In this document: positions 44,699-53,538 of the stretch, in pieces
Layout: every line of letters begins with the position of its first letter
How positions within the stretch are numbered: position 1 is the stretch's first letter
Position numbers and translations under genes: made by a program
Assembly (NCBI RefSeq): GCF_001889605.1
Contig: NZ_CP018171.1
Location: 5,059,501 to 5,123,500 of the forward strand
Length of the DNA stretch: 64,000 nt
Source of the DNA: Aquibium oceanicum
Lineage (GTDB): Bacteria > Pseudomonadota > Alphaproteobacteria > Rhizobiales > Rhizobiaceae
Reading direction: 5' to 3'
The notes under the pieces: model-generated
What the model was told of the DNA's origin: nothing
Databases searched by the model: none
What the model saw: the letters and a program-made list of their open reading frames with translations, nothing else

Positions 44699-46327
44699 GT
44701 GCCGGAACGGACATCCTCGCTTGTGCCGTTCGAGCACTCCGTTTTCAGGAACGTGTGGGTGGCGAGCCTCGCGTCGAACCTCGGCGCGCTGATCCAGGCG
44801 GTCGGCGCGGCGTGGCTGATGACCTCGATCGCGGCGTCGGCCGACCTCGTCGCGCTGGTCCAGGCCTCCACGACGCTGCCGGTGATGATCTTTTCGCTCG
44901 CATCCGGCGCGCTCGCGGACAGCTTCGATCGCCGCCGCGTCATGATCGTGGCGCAGCTGTTCATGCTGGTGATCTCGGTCGCGCTGGCGTTGTTCGCGTG
45001 GCTCGGCACGATGTCGCCCTGGCTTCTGCTCGGCTTCACCTTCCTCATCGGCTGCGGCACGGCGCTCAACAATCCGTCCTGGCAGGCGTCCGTGGGGGAC
45101 ATGGTGCCGCGCTCGGCGCTGCCGGCGGCGGTGGCGCTCAACAGCGTCAATTTCAACCTGACGCGCAGCGTCGGCCCCGCGATCGGCGGACTGATCGTGG
45201 CAACGGCGGGGGCGGCCGCCGCCTTCGCGATCAATGCCGTGAGCTACCTGCCGCTGATCTTCGTGCTGTCGCGCTGGAAACCCGACGTCCAGCCCAACAC
45301 TCTGCCGCCGGAACGCATGTGGACGGCCATGACCGCCGGGCTCCGATACGTGGCGATGTCGCCGCATATCGAGAAGGTGCTGCTGCGCGGCTTCGTGTTC
45401 GGCTTCACCGCGGTCGCCATGCTGGCGCTGCTGCCGCTGGTGACGCGCGACATGCTGGACGGCGGAGCGCTGCTCTACGGCCTGATGCTCGGATGTTACG
45501 GCATCGGCGCGGTCGGTGGCGCGTTCCTCGGCGGCCGGCTGCGGGAAGTGCTGTCCAACGAGACGATCGCGCGGATGGCCTTCATGGGGTTCGCCGTCTC
45601 GGCCTCGGTGACCGCGTGGAGCAGCCATGCCTGGCTGACCGGGCTCGCGGTCGCCCTCGGCGGCGCGTGCTGGGTCCTGGCGCTTGCGCTCTTCAACGTC
45701 ACCGTCCAGCTTTCGACGCCGCGCTGGGTCCTCGGACGCGCGCTGGCGCTCTACCAGACAGCGACCTTCGGCGGCATGGCGCTCGGAAGCTGGGTCTGGG
45801 GCCTCGTGGCGGAGGAATACTCCATCTCATCGTCGCTGCTGGCGGCGGCGACCTTCATGGTCGTCGGGGCTGGGATCGGGCTGCGCCTCGCCCTCCCCGA
45901 CCGCTCCTCGCTCGACCTCGACCCGCTGAACCGCTGGAAGGCGCCGCCGCTGGCGCTCGATCTCCAGTCGCGCAGCGGCCCGATGGTGATCCTGATCGAA
46001 TACGTCATCCGGGAAGAGGACGTCCCGGCCTTCCTCGACGCCATGGCCGAGCGTCGTCGCATCCGGCGCCGCGATGGCGCGCGGCAGTGGGAACTGATGC
46101 GCGACACCGAGAAGCCGGAGCAGTGGATCGAGAGTTTCCACGTCCCGACCTGGCTCGACTACGTGCGTCACAACCAGCGCACGACCAAGGCAGACGCGTC
46201 CGTCAGCGACACGATCCGCGCACTCCACAGCGGCGCCGAGCCGCCGAGGGTCCACAGGATGGTGGTGCGCCCGGCGACCCGCCAGCGCGCCGCGAGGGAT
46301 CCGAAGCCGCACGACGATCTCCACTGA
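44699..46327 (+). CDS. MFS exporter with C-terminal ABM-like domain
   Basis: A 542-residue protein. The first about 400 residues form an MFS_3 (EntS-like) exporter, with motif A DSFDRRRVM between helices 2 and 3 and the second-half counterpart GGRLREVL. After helix 12 a further 120 residues (GPMVILIEYVIREEDVPAFLDAM...REWELMRDTEKPEQWIESF) look like an antibiotic biosynthesis monooxygenase-type ferredoxin fold. The fusion is known for this group. It starts at GTG 44699; AGGAAGGA lies about 12 bases upstream. The substrate is unknown. Confidence 0.85.
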   Translation: MPERTSSLVPFEHSVFRNVWVASLASNLGALIQAVGAAWLMTSIAASADLVALVQASTTLPVMIFSLASGALADSFDRRRVMIVAQLFMLVISVALALFAWLGTMSPWLLLGFTFLIGCGTALNNPSWQASVGDMVPRSALPAAVALNSVNFNLTRSVGPAIGGLIVATAGAAAAFAINAVSYLPLIFVLSRWKPDVQPNTLPPERMWTAMTAGLRYVAMSPHIEKVLLRGFVFGFTAVAMLALLPLVTRDMLDGGALLYGLMLGCYGIGAVGGAFLGGRLREVLSNETIARMAFMGFAVSASVTAWSSHAWLTGLAVALGGACWVLALALFNVTVQLSTPRWVLGRALALYQTATFGGMALGSWVWGLVAEEYSISSSLLAAATFMVVGAGIGLRLALPDRSSLDLDPLNRWKAPPLALDLQSRSGPMVILIEYVIREEDVPAFLDAMAERRRIRRRDGARQWELMRDTEKPEQWIESFHVPTWLDYVRHNQRTTKADASVSDTIRALHSGAEPPRVHRMVVRPATRQRAARDPKPHDDLH

Positions 46328-46341
46328 CGCGGCAAGGTATG

Positions 46342-46360
46342 GGCCGACCTGCCGTCGGCC
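46342..46360. terminator. Hairpin between convergent MFS and RND genes
   Basis: GGCCGAC and GTCGGCC form a 7-bp stem with a CTGCC loop in the 68 bases between two convergent genes. No long U tract, but the placement suits a bidirectional terminator. Confidence 0.5.
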
Positions 46361-46395
46361 GTCTCTGTGTCAGTTTCGGCCAGACATCCGCCGGA

Positions 46396-49300
46396 TCACT
46401 CGGCGGGTGCGGCATGCGACTCGAAGGACGGCATCTCCGGTTCGGGCGGCAGGTCGCGCGAGGCCAGGAAGGTGTAGAACATCGGCACCACGAACAGCGT
46501 GAACATGGTTCCGACGATGAGGCCGGTGAAGATGACGAGGCCCATTGCCGAGCGCGCGGCCGCACCCGCGCCCGAGGCGGTGATGAGCGGCACCACGCCG
46601 AGTGCCATGGCGGCGGTGGTCATCAGGATGGGGCGCAGCCGCGTCTTGGCCGAGGCGATGATCGCCTCGCGCCGGCCGAGCCCGTGCATGTGACGCTGCT
46701 GGTTGGCGAACTCCACCAGAAGGATTCCGTGCTTGGTGATAAGGCCGACGAGCGTGATCAGACCGACCTGCGTGTAGATGTTCAGCGTGCCAATTCCCAG
46801 GTTCAGCGGCAGGATCGCGCCGAAGATCGACAGCGGCACCGACATCAGGATGATCAGGGGATCGCGGAAGCTCTCGAACTGCGCCGCCAGAACGAGGTAG
46901 ATGACCACGACGGCGAGCGCGAAGGCGATGATGATGGTGTTGCCCTGCTGGCTCTCGATGCGCGACTGGCCCGAATAGTCGATGAAGAAGCCGTCCGGCA
47001 GAAGCGGCCGGGCGATCTCCTCGATCGTCGTCAGGCCGTCGCCGCTCGATACGGTCGGGATCGGCAGGGCCGAAATGGTCGCTGCGTTGAGCTGGTTGAA
47101 CTGCTCGATGGAGGCCGGCGAGGCATTGGTGGAGATGGAGACCACGGCCGAGAGCGGCACCATCTCGCCGGAGACCGAGCGGATGAAGAAATCCCCCAGC
47201 CGCTCGGGATTGTTCCGGAACGCCTGCGGCACCTGCATGATGATGTCATAGCTGTTGGAATCGCGGTCGAACTGGGCGACGGACCCGCCGCCGACGAGCA
47301 GCGCCAGCGTCGACCCGATATCGCTGATCGGCAGGGAGAGCGCAGCGGCGCGGTCGCGGTCGATCGTCACCGTGATCTGCGGCGCGTCGAAGGAAAGCGA
47401 GTTCTGAACGACGATGAAGCGGCCGGACTGCTGCGCCTCGAGGCGGATCTTTTCCGCCACCTCGTAGACCCGCGCGGGATCGCCCGTTGAGCGGATCACG
47501 ACCGAGATCGGCAGCCCGCCCCCGGTGCCCGGCAGCGAAGGCGGGGCGAAGACGAGCGCCTGGACGCCCGCCACCTTGGAGAGCCGCGCCTGGATGTCGG
47601 CCTGTATCTCCTTTTGCGAGCGGTCCCGCTCCGACCAATCCTTCAGCGCCCAGACGGAAAAGCCGGAATTCGTCTGCCCGCCCGAGCCGACGATGGAGAA
47701 GTTGGCCTTGACCTCCGGGACGTCGCTGGTCAGATCGCGGATCTGGTCGACATAGAGCTGCGTGTATTGGGTGGTGGCATAGCGGGGCGCGGTGATGAGC
47801 GCGAACAGGGCACCCGAATCTTCCTCCGGCGCCAGTTCGGTGGTGGTCTTGAAGAACATGAAGCCCGTGACCGAGACGAGGGCGATGACGACGAGCAGCG
47901 TGACCGGCCGATACTTCAACGAGCCGCCGACCCAGCGCTCGTAACCGTTGGCGAAGCGGTCGAAGAAGCGGTCGACCGCCTTCTGGAAGCGGCTGTGGTT
48001 GCCGGCCTTCAGGATGCGTGCCGACATCATCGGCGTGATGGTCAGCGCGACGATGCCCGAGATGATAACCGAACCCGCCAGGGTGAACGCGAATTCGCGG
48101 AACAGAGAGCCGGTGAGACCGCCGGTGAACATCAGCGGAGCGAACACTGCCGCGAGCGTGATCGTCATGGCCACGATCGAGGATGTGATCTCCGCCATCC
48201 CCTTGTAGGCGGCCTGGAAGGGCGGCAGTCCCTCCTCGATGTGCCGGTGGATGTTCTCCACCACCACGATCGCGTCGTCGACGACGAGGCCGATCGCCAG
48301 CACCATCGCGAGCAACGACAGGAGGTTGATCGAATAGCCCATCATGAACAGGAGGAAACAGACGCCGACCAGCGACAGCGGAATCGTGATTACCGGCATC
48401 ACCACCGAGCGGAACGATCCCAGGAACAGGAGGATGACCACGACGACGATCGCGACCGCCTCGGCGATCGTCTTGAAGACCTCCTCGATGGAGGCGCTGA
48501 TGGTTTCCGTCGAATCGTAGACCAGCTCGATCGTCATGCCGTCGGGCAGGCTGGCGCTGATCGCGGGCAGTTCGGCGATCACGTCGGCCGACGTGTCGAG
48601 CGGATTGGCGGAGGGCGTGGGGAAGATGCCGATGAAGGTGCCTTCCTCGCCGTTGAAGTTGACGACCGTATCCTCGCTCTCCGCCGCCAGTTCGACATCC
48701 GCCACGTCGAAGAGCCGCACGATGCCGTCCTCGTCGGATTTCAGCGGCAACTGTCCAAAAGCCTGCGGGTCCTGCAGCGTGGAGCGGAGGGTGATCGAGT
48801 TCGAAACGAAGGCGTTCTGGGTCTTGCCCGGCGCGGACAGGAAGTTCGAGGAGCGGATGGCGGCCAGGACGTCGGACGCCGTGAGCCCACGCGAGGCGAG
48901 CTTGATCGGGTCGATCCAGACCCGCATCGAGTATTCCTTGGCGCCGAGCACCTGCACGTCGGCGACGCCCTCGATGGTCGACATGCGCGGGCGGATGACG
49001 CGCTGGATGTACTCGGTCAGTTGCTCGGCGGTCATGTTCGGGTTCTGCATCGCCATGTACATGATGGCGAACTGCTGGCCCGTTCCCTTGACGATGACCG
49101 GATCGTCGGCGTCGGAAGGCAACTGGCCGCGAACCTGGTTGACCTTGGCGATCACCTCGGTCAGCGCGGCGTCGGGATTGGCGCCGAGCTGCATCTGCAC
49201 GGTGACCACTGAGGCCGAGGGACGGCTCTGCGAGGTCACGTAGTCGATGTTCTCGGTGGTCGAGACGGCGGCCGAGATCGGCGCCGTGATGAACCCCTGG

Positions 49301-49476
49301 ATGAGATCGGCGCTCGCGCCCGGATAGGTCGTCGTGACGGTGATCACCGTCTCCTCGACCTTCGGGTACTGCCTGACCGACAGGCTGAAGATGCCCTGCG
49401 CGCCGAGAAGCAGGATCAGGAAGGCGAGCACGGTCGACAGGACCGGCCGGCGGATGAACACGGTGGATATATTCAT
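46396..49476 (-). CDS. RND efflux transporter, inner-membrane permease (AcrB-type)
   Basis: A 1026-residue HAE1-family RND pump with 12 membrane helices and two large periplasmic loops. The proton-relay pair is VVDDAIVVVENIHRH in helix 4, and the usual GAFLSLLTGY-type regions are replaced by conserved equivalents. It exports drugs or hydrophobic compounds together with a membrane fusion protein (next gene) and an outer-membrane channel not present here. The start overlaps the stop of the adaptor gene (ATGA), so both are coupled. Its substrate is unknown. Confidence 0.96.
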   Translation of the reverse strand: MNISTVFIRRPVLSTVLAFLILLLGAQGIFSLSVRQYPKVEETVITVTTTYPGASADLIQGFITAPISAAVSTTENIDYVTSQSRPSASVVTVQMQLGANPDAALTEVIAKVNQVRGQLPSDADDPVIVKGTGQQFAIMYMAMQNPNMTAEQLTEYIQRVIRPRMSTIEGVADVQVLGAKEYSMRVWIDPIKLASRGLTASDVLAAIRSSNFLSAPGKTQNAFVSNSITLRSTLQDPQAFGQLPLKSDEDGIVRLFDVADVELAAESEDTVVNFNGEEGTFIGIFPTPSANPLDTSADVIAELPAISASLPDGMTIELVYDSTETISASIEEVFKTIAEAVAIVVVVILLFLGSFRSVVMPVITIPLSLVGVCFLLFMMGYSINLLSLLAMVLAIGLVVDDAIVVVENIHRHIEEGLPPFQAAYKGMAEITSSIVAMTITLAAVFAPLMFTGGLTGSLFREFAFTLAGSVIISGIVALTITPMMSARILKAGNHSRFQKAVDRFFDRFANGYERWVGGSLKYRPVTLLVVIALVSVTGFMFFKTTTELAPEEDSGALFALITAPRYATTQYTQLYVDQIRDLTSDVPEVKANFSIVGSGGQTNSGFSVWALKDWSERDRSQKEIQADIQARLSKVAGVQALVFAPPSLPGTGGGLPISVVIRSTGDPARVYEVAEKIRLEAQQSGRFIVVQNSLSFDAPQITVTIDRDRAAALSLPISDIGSTLALLVGGGSVAQFDRDSNSYDIIMQVPQAFRNNPERLGDFFIRSVSGEMVPLSAVVSISTNASPASIEQFNQLNAATISALPIPTVSSGDGLTTIEEIARPLLPDGFFIDYSGQSRIESQQGNTIIIAFALAVVVIYLVLAAQFESFRDPLIILMSVPLSIFGAILPLNLGIGTLNIYTQVGLITLVGLITKHGILLVEFANQQRHMHGLGRREAIIASAKTRLRPILMTTAAMALGVVPLITASGAGAAARSAMGLVIFTGLIVGTMFTLFVVPMFYTFLASRDLPPEPEMPSFESHAAPAE

Positions 49477-50600
49477 TGCGCGGGCGCCTGCTCGGCCGTC
49501 AGCTGCGGCTGGACAGTGTTGTCGACGACGACGGGAGAGCCATTGTTGAGCCGGTTCTGACCGGCCGTCACGACGAGGTCGCCCGTGTTCACCCCCTCGG
49601 TGATCTCGACCCGGCCATCGGAACGTCGTCCGGTTTTCACGAAGACCTGGCGCGCGACCAGGCCGTCCGCCGCCTCACCGGAAGCATCTTCGGCGGGCCG
49701 CACGACATAGACGTAATCGCCATAGAGACTGACGACGACCGCCGTCTGTGGAATGGCGATGACGTCGTCTTCCTGCGGCAGCACCACGCGCACCTGCACG
49801 AACTGGCCGGGCGCCAGCTTGCCGTCGGGGTTCGATATCTCGGCGCGGATCAGCACCAGCCGGGTCGACGGGTCCACCTTCGGTTCGATGCCGGTGATCT
49901 TGCCGGTGAACGGCATGTCGTTCTCGGTCACCCCGAAGCGGACCGGCTGGCCGATCTCCACCTGGTCGAGGCTCTGCTCGGGCACGGAGAAGTCCGCGCG
50001 CAGGACGTCGAGGTTCTGCAGCGTGGCGACCACCGTCCCGGGCGCGATGTACTGCCCGACGTCGATCCGCGGAATACCGAGCGTACCGCCGAACGGCGCC
50101 ACCAGGCGCTTCTGCTCCAGCACCGCCTCCAGCTTGTCGACCTGAGCGGCCGAGGCCGACGCGGACGCCTGCGCCTGTTCGACCGACGTTTCCGAACCGA
50201 CGCCGCGCTTCTGGAGCTCCTGCGCGCGCGTCAGGCTCTGCTCATCGAGCGCCGCCTGCGCGCGCTGGGCCGCCAGATCGGCCGCCTGCTGCGTGTCGTC
50301 GAGCTGCACGAGCAGATCGCCCTTCTCGACCTTCTCGTTGGCCTCGAAGTTGATCTCCTCGACGACGCCGGCGATCTCCACCGAGAGATCGACGCCGCGC
50401 GAGGCGCCCACGGTCCCGATCGCCTGGATGCCCGGCGTCCATGTCGCCGGCTCGACCTCCACGGTGGACACGGTCGTCGGGGCGACGGGCATGTCGGCGA
50501 AGAACTGATCGATCGCGTTGTCGCGGAACATGTTGAAGCCGACGATCCCTCCCACGACGATAACCAGCAGAACGATTGCGATGAGAAGACGTTTGATCAC
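49473..50600 (-). CDS. RND efflux periplasmic adaptor (membrane fusion protein)
   Basis: A 375-residue HlyD/AcrA-type adaptor. An N-terminal membrane anchor (about 3-22), then the lipoyl/barrel-sandwich halves around an alpha-hairpin with AADLAAQRAQAALDEQSL and TSVEQAQASASASAAQVDKLEAVLEQK, and a beta-barrel (PVRFGVTENDMPFTGKI). The GTG at 50600 was preferred because GGAG is at good spacing and it begins at the anchor; an upstream ATG at 50654 would put extra polar residues in front. It ends in an ATGA overlap with the permease gene. Confidence 0.94.
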   Translation of the reverse strand: MIKRLLIAIVLLVIVVGGIVGFNMFRDNAIDQFFADMPVAPTTVSTVEVEPATWTPGIQAIGTVGASRGVDLSVEIAGVVEEINFEANEKVEKGDLLVQLDDTQQAADLAAQRAQAALDEQSLTRAQELQKRGVGSETSVEQAQASASASAAQVDKLEAVLEQKRLVAPFGGTLGIPRIDVGQYIAPGTVVATLQNLDVLRADFSVPEQSLDQVEIGQPVRFGVTENDMPFTGKITGIEPKVDPSTRLVLIRAEISNPDGKLAPGQFVQVRVVLPQEDDVIAIPQTAVVVSLYGDYVYVVRPAEDASGEAADGLVARQVFVKTGRRSDGRVEITEGVNTGDLVVTAGQNRLNNGSPVVVDNTVQPQLTAEQAPAQ

Positions 50601-50670
50601 GAAGGGCTCCGCGACGGGATTCGAGCGGCGGGACACATGCCGGTGCGGCATCATCCCACAGAGGAGGCGC

Positions 50671-50700
50671 TTGATAACTGTACCGTCTGGACGGTAATGT
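50671..50700 (+). promoter_or_regulatory. Promoter-like elements in the efflux/TetR divergent region
   Basis: TTGATA at 50671-50676 and TAATGT at 50695-50700 are separated by 18 bases and face the TetR gene. The palindrome at 50681-50696 lies between and over them. The match to the -10 consensus is partial. Confidence 0.45.
50681..50696. promoter_or_regulatory. Probable TetR operator
   Basis: A perfect 16-bp inverted repeat, TACCGTC-TG-GACGGTA, in the 132 bases between the divergent adaptor and TetR genes. It overlaps the promoter-like elements and is the sort of symmetric site that TetR repressors bind. It should control both the pump operon and the regulator. Confidence 0.75.
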
Positions 50701-50732
50701 CAATCACGACCACGCCTGAGGGAGGACGCAGG

Positions 50733-51269
50733 TTGAGCACCACCAAAGCAAATTCGCGTGAACGGATCCTTGCGGCAGCTGCGGAAGTTGCGCGCAATGC
50801 GGGTCCGGGGAGCCTTTCCCTCGACGCCATCGCGCACCAGGCCGGCGTGTCGAAGGGAGGGCTGCTCTACAACTTCCCGAGCAAGGCCAAGCTCCTTCAG
50901 GGGCTGGTGGAAAAGCACCTCGCAGAGATGGAGCAGTCGCTCGATGCCGCGGCGGCTCGTGGGGAACCGCTGCTTGCAGCCTACATGCGCCTGATGAAGA
51001 GCAGTTCGGTGGAGGACCGCCCGCCGGCCTCCTGGATCTTTTCCGCCATCGCCGAGGATCCGGAGTTCCTGGCGCCGATCAACCAGTTCCGGCGGCGGCT
51101 CCTGGCGCGGCTTCGCGCCGAGACGGACGATCGCGCCGGCGTCCTCGTCGCCTTCTTCGCCATGGAGGGCCTTCAGTGCATGAAGCTCTTCGACGACGAA
51201 CTGCTCGACGCCGAGGACCGCCGCCTTCTCATCGAACGGGCGCACGAAGTCGCCGGCGGCGGGTCCTGA
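50733..51269 (+). CDS. TetR family regulator of the efflux pump
   Basis: A 178-residue TetR repressor. The N-terminal helix-turn-helix reads RERILAAAAEVARNAGPGSLSLDAIAHQAGVSKGGLLYNFPSKAKLLQGLV; the C-terminal ligand domain follows. The TTG at 50733 has GGGAGGA at good spacing. An ATG 36 bases upstream would place the start inside the operator and next to the -10 element, so TTG is preferred. It is divergent from the efflux genes and probably represses them through the palindrome at 50681. Confidence 0.88.
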   Translation: MSTTKANSRERILAAAAEVARNAGPGSLSLDAIAHQAGVSKGGLLYNFPSKAKLLQGLVEKHLAEMEQSLDAAAARGEPLLAAYMRLMKSSSVEDRPPASWIFSAIAEDPEFLAPINQFRRRLLARLRAETDDRAGVLVAFFAMEGLQCMKLFDDELLDAEDRRLLIERAHEVAGGGS

Positions 51270-51274
51270 TGCCC

Positions 51275-51309
51275 ATGACGACGCCGTGCCGACACAGGAT
51301 CGTCGTCAT
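51275..51309 (+). terminator. Hairpin after the TetR gene
   Basis: ATGACGACG and CGTCGTCAT form a perfect 9-bp stem with a 17-base loop six bases after the tetR-type stop, followed by TCTGCTTC. Moderate terminator candidate. Confidence 0.5.
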
Positions 51310-51322
51310 TCTGCTTCACGCT

Positions 51323-51346
51323 TGACATGGCGGAGGTGCTCCGCCA
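51323..51346 (+). promoter_or_regulatory. TTGACA element and palindrome upstream of ispG
   Basis: A consensus -35 hexamer TTGACA (51323-51328) is followed by TGGCGGAG-GTG-CTCCGCCA (51328-51346), a perfect 8-bp inverted repeat in the spacer region, 37 bases before the ispG start. A repressor site over the promoter is a reasonable reading; the -10 element is unclear. Confidence 0.35.
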
Positions 51347-51382
51347 CCTGAATTGCATCCCGAACCGTCGCGGAGCCGACAA

Positions 51383-52654
51383 ATGAACGCCATTGCGCCG
51401 ATCCAGAAGGCCGCCGGGCAAGGTCCCGCGCCGCGCCGCCAGTCCGTCGGCGTCGATGTCGCCGGCGTCCTGGTCGGCGGCTCGGCACCCGTCGTCGTGC
51501 AGTCGATGACCAACACCGACACGGCCGACATCGACGCGACCGTCGCGCAGGTGGCGGCTCTCCAACGCGCCGGATCGGAGATCGTGCGCATCACCGTCGA
51601 CCGCGACGAGAGCGCGGCGGCCGTGCCGCGCATCCGTGACCGGCTGGGGCGGCTCGGCATCGACGTGCCGCTGGTCGGCGACTTCCACTATATCGGCCAC
51701 AAGCTTCTGGCCGACCATGCCGCCTGCGCGGAGGCACTGGCCAAGTATCGCATCAATCCGGGAAACGTCGGTTTCAAGGAGAAGAAGGACCGCCAGTTCG
51801 CGGCGATCGTCGAAACAGCGATCCGGTACGACAAGCCGGTCCGGATCGGCGTGAACTGGGGGTCGCTCGACCAGGACCTGCTGACGCGGCTGATGGACGA
51901 GAACCAGAACGCCGGTTCGCCGCTGACGGCGGTGGAGGTGATGCGCGAGGCGATCGTCCAGTCGGCTCTGCTGTCCGCCGAACTCGCCGAGGAGATCGGG
52001 CTGCCGCGCAACCGCATCATCCTGTCCGCCAAGGTCAGCCAGGTGCAGGACCTGATCGCCGTCTATGCCGAACTCGCCCGCCGCTCCGATCACGCGCTGC
52101 ATCTCGGCCTGACGGAGGCCGGCATGGGCACCAAGGGCATCGTCGCCTCGTCGGCCGCCATGGGCATCCTCTTGCAGCAGGGCATCGGCGACACGATCCG
52201 CATCTCGCTCACGCCCGAGCCCGGCGGCGACCGCACGCGCGAGGTGCAGGTCGCCCAGGAACTGCTCCAGACCATGGGCTTCCGCCAGTTCGTGCCGATC
52301 GTCGCCGCCTGCCCCGGCTGCGGACGCACCACCTCCACCGTGTTCCAGGAACTCGCCCAGAATATTCAGGACGATCTCCGCCGCAACATGCCGGTCTGGC
52401 GCGAGAAGTATCCGGGCGTCGAGGAACTCAAGGTCGCGGTGATGGGCTGCATCGTCAACGGACCGGGCGAATCCAAGCATGCCGACATCGGCATCTCGCT
52501 TCCCGGAACCGGCGAAACGCCGACCGCTCCGGTCTTCATCGACGGCCGCAAGGCCGCGACCCTGCGCGGCCCGGCGATCGCGGCGGAGTTCCAGCAGATG
52601 GTCGCCGACTACATCGAACAGCGCTTCGGCACCGGCGGGCGCGCTGCGGGGTAG
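51383..52654 (+). CDS. ispG: 4-hydroxy-3-methylbut-2-enyl-diphosphate synthase (flavodoxin)
   Basis: A 423-residue enzyme of the MEP isoprenoid route. The N-terminal TIM barrel carries [11 protein letters not shown] and the C-terminal Fe-S domain has the cluster cysteines in CPGCGRTT and [11 protein letters not shown]. It turns methylerythritol cyclodiphosphate into HMBPP. ATG at 51383 follows CGGAGCC at good spacing. The lytic transglycosylase gene starts 4 bases after its stop. It supplies precursors for the polyprenyl synthase further along. Confidence 0.97.
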   Translation: MNAIAPIQKAAGQGPAPRRQSVGVDVAGVLVGGSAPVVVQSMTNTDTADIDATVAQVAALQRAGSEIVRITVDRDESAAAVPRIRDRLGRLGIDVPLVGDFHYIGHKLLADHAACAEALAKYRINPGNVGFKEKKDRQFAAIVETAIRYDKPVRIGVNWGSLDQDLLTRLMDENQNAGSPLTAVEVMREAIVQSALLSAELAEEIGLPRNRIILSAKVSQVQDLIAVYAELARRSDHALHLGLTEAGMGTKGIVASSAAMGILLQQGIGDTIRISLTPEPGGDRTREVQVAQELLQTMGFRQFVPIVAACPGCGRTTSTVFQELAQNIQDDLRRNMPVWREKYPGVEELKVAVMGCIVNGPGESKHADIGISLPGTGETPTAPVFIDGRKAATLRGPAIAAEFQQMVADYIEQRFGTGGRAAG

Positions 52655-52658
52655 AGCC

Positions 52659-53528
52659 GTGCGGTCGCGGACCGTATGGGCGCGGATAGTCCTGGCCGCA
52701 TCCGCCCTCGTTTCGCCGCCGGCATGGGCCGATCCTCCCGGACCGCGTCCGAAGGGGCCGCAGCCGGTCACCGTCGAGCGCATCTGCGACCTGATCGAAA
52801 CGCACGCGAAAAGCAACGAGCTTCCCCCGGATTTCCTCGCGCGGCTGATCTGGAAGGAAAGCCGGTTCGACCCGAACGCGGTCAGCCCGGCCGGAGCGGA
52901 AGGGATCGCGCAGTTCATGCCCGGAACCGCGCAACTGCGGGGCCTGGCAGACAGCTTCGACGTCGAACAGGCGATCCCGGCTTCCGCCGCCTACCTGGGC
53001 GAGCTCAAGACAGGGTTGGGCAATCTCGGCCTCGCCGCGGCCGCCTACAATGCCGGCGAAGGCCGCGTCGGACGCTGGCTCCGGCAGGGCGGATTCCTGC
53101 CGCTGGAGACGGAGAACTACGTCCTCGACATTCTGGGCGAGCCCGCCGAGAACTTCATCGGCCGCACCCAGCCCGTGGTCGTCCCGCCGCTCCAGAAGGA
53201 AAAGACTTTCGAAGAGTCCTGCGAAGCGCTTCCGGTCACCATGAGCGCCACCGTGCCGATGGCCTCGGTGCACGTGAAGCCATGGGGCATCCAGGTCGCC
53301 GGGAATTTCCGGCGCGCGGCAGCCGTGAGGCAATACCAGCGGGTGAAAGCGCGCTTCCCGGCGCTGCTTTCGGACCACGAACCGGTGGTGAGCCGCATAC
53401 GCAGCCCGATCGGCCGGCGCGGCATCTATGCGGTGAGGATCGGCGCCGACGACCGCGCAGAGGCGAACGCGATCTGCCGTCAGTTGCGCGGTGTGGGCGG
53501 TTCCTGCGTGGTGCTGCGCAACCGGTAG
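52659..53528 (+). CDS. Lytic transglycosylase (SLT domain) with SPOR-like C-terminus
   Basis: A 289-residue exported protein. A signal peptide (to about residue 24, SPPAWA-DP) leads to an SLT fold with WKESRFDPNAVSPAGAEGIAQFMPGTA, carrying the catalytic Glu, and AAYNAGEGRVGRWL. A C-terminal part (about 190-289) with repeated R-R/G-x-A pattern looks like a SPOR/sporulation-related peptidoglycan-binding region. It cleaves peptidoglycan strands to anhydro-muropeptides. The GTG at 52659 starts the signal peptide and lies 4 bases after the ispG stop, so the genes are co-transcribed. Confidence 0.9.
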   Translation: MRSRTVWARIVLAASALVSPPAWADPPGPRPKGPQPVTVERICDLIETHAKSNELPPDFLARLIWKESRFDPNAVSPAGAEGIAQFMPGTAQLRGLADSFDVEQAIPASAAYLGELKTGLGNLGLAAAAYNAGEGRVGRWLRQGGFLPLETENYVLDILGEPAENFIGRTQPVVVPPLQKEKTFEESCEALPVTMSATVPMASVHVKPWGIQVAGNFRRAAAVRQYQRVKARFPALLSDHEPVVSRIRSPIGRRGIYAVRIGADDRAEANAICRQLRGVGGSCVVLRNR

Positions 53529-53538
53529 AGGCAGCCGC

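Noticed and set aside
49476-51269. A 597-codon plus-strand frame running across the adaptor gene to the TetR gene
   Set aside because: Only the last part shows TetR family sequence; the rest is antisense to the RND adaptor and has an Arg/Asp/His-rich shadow composition.
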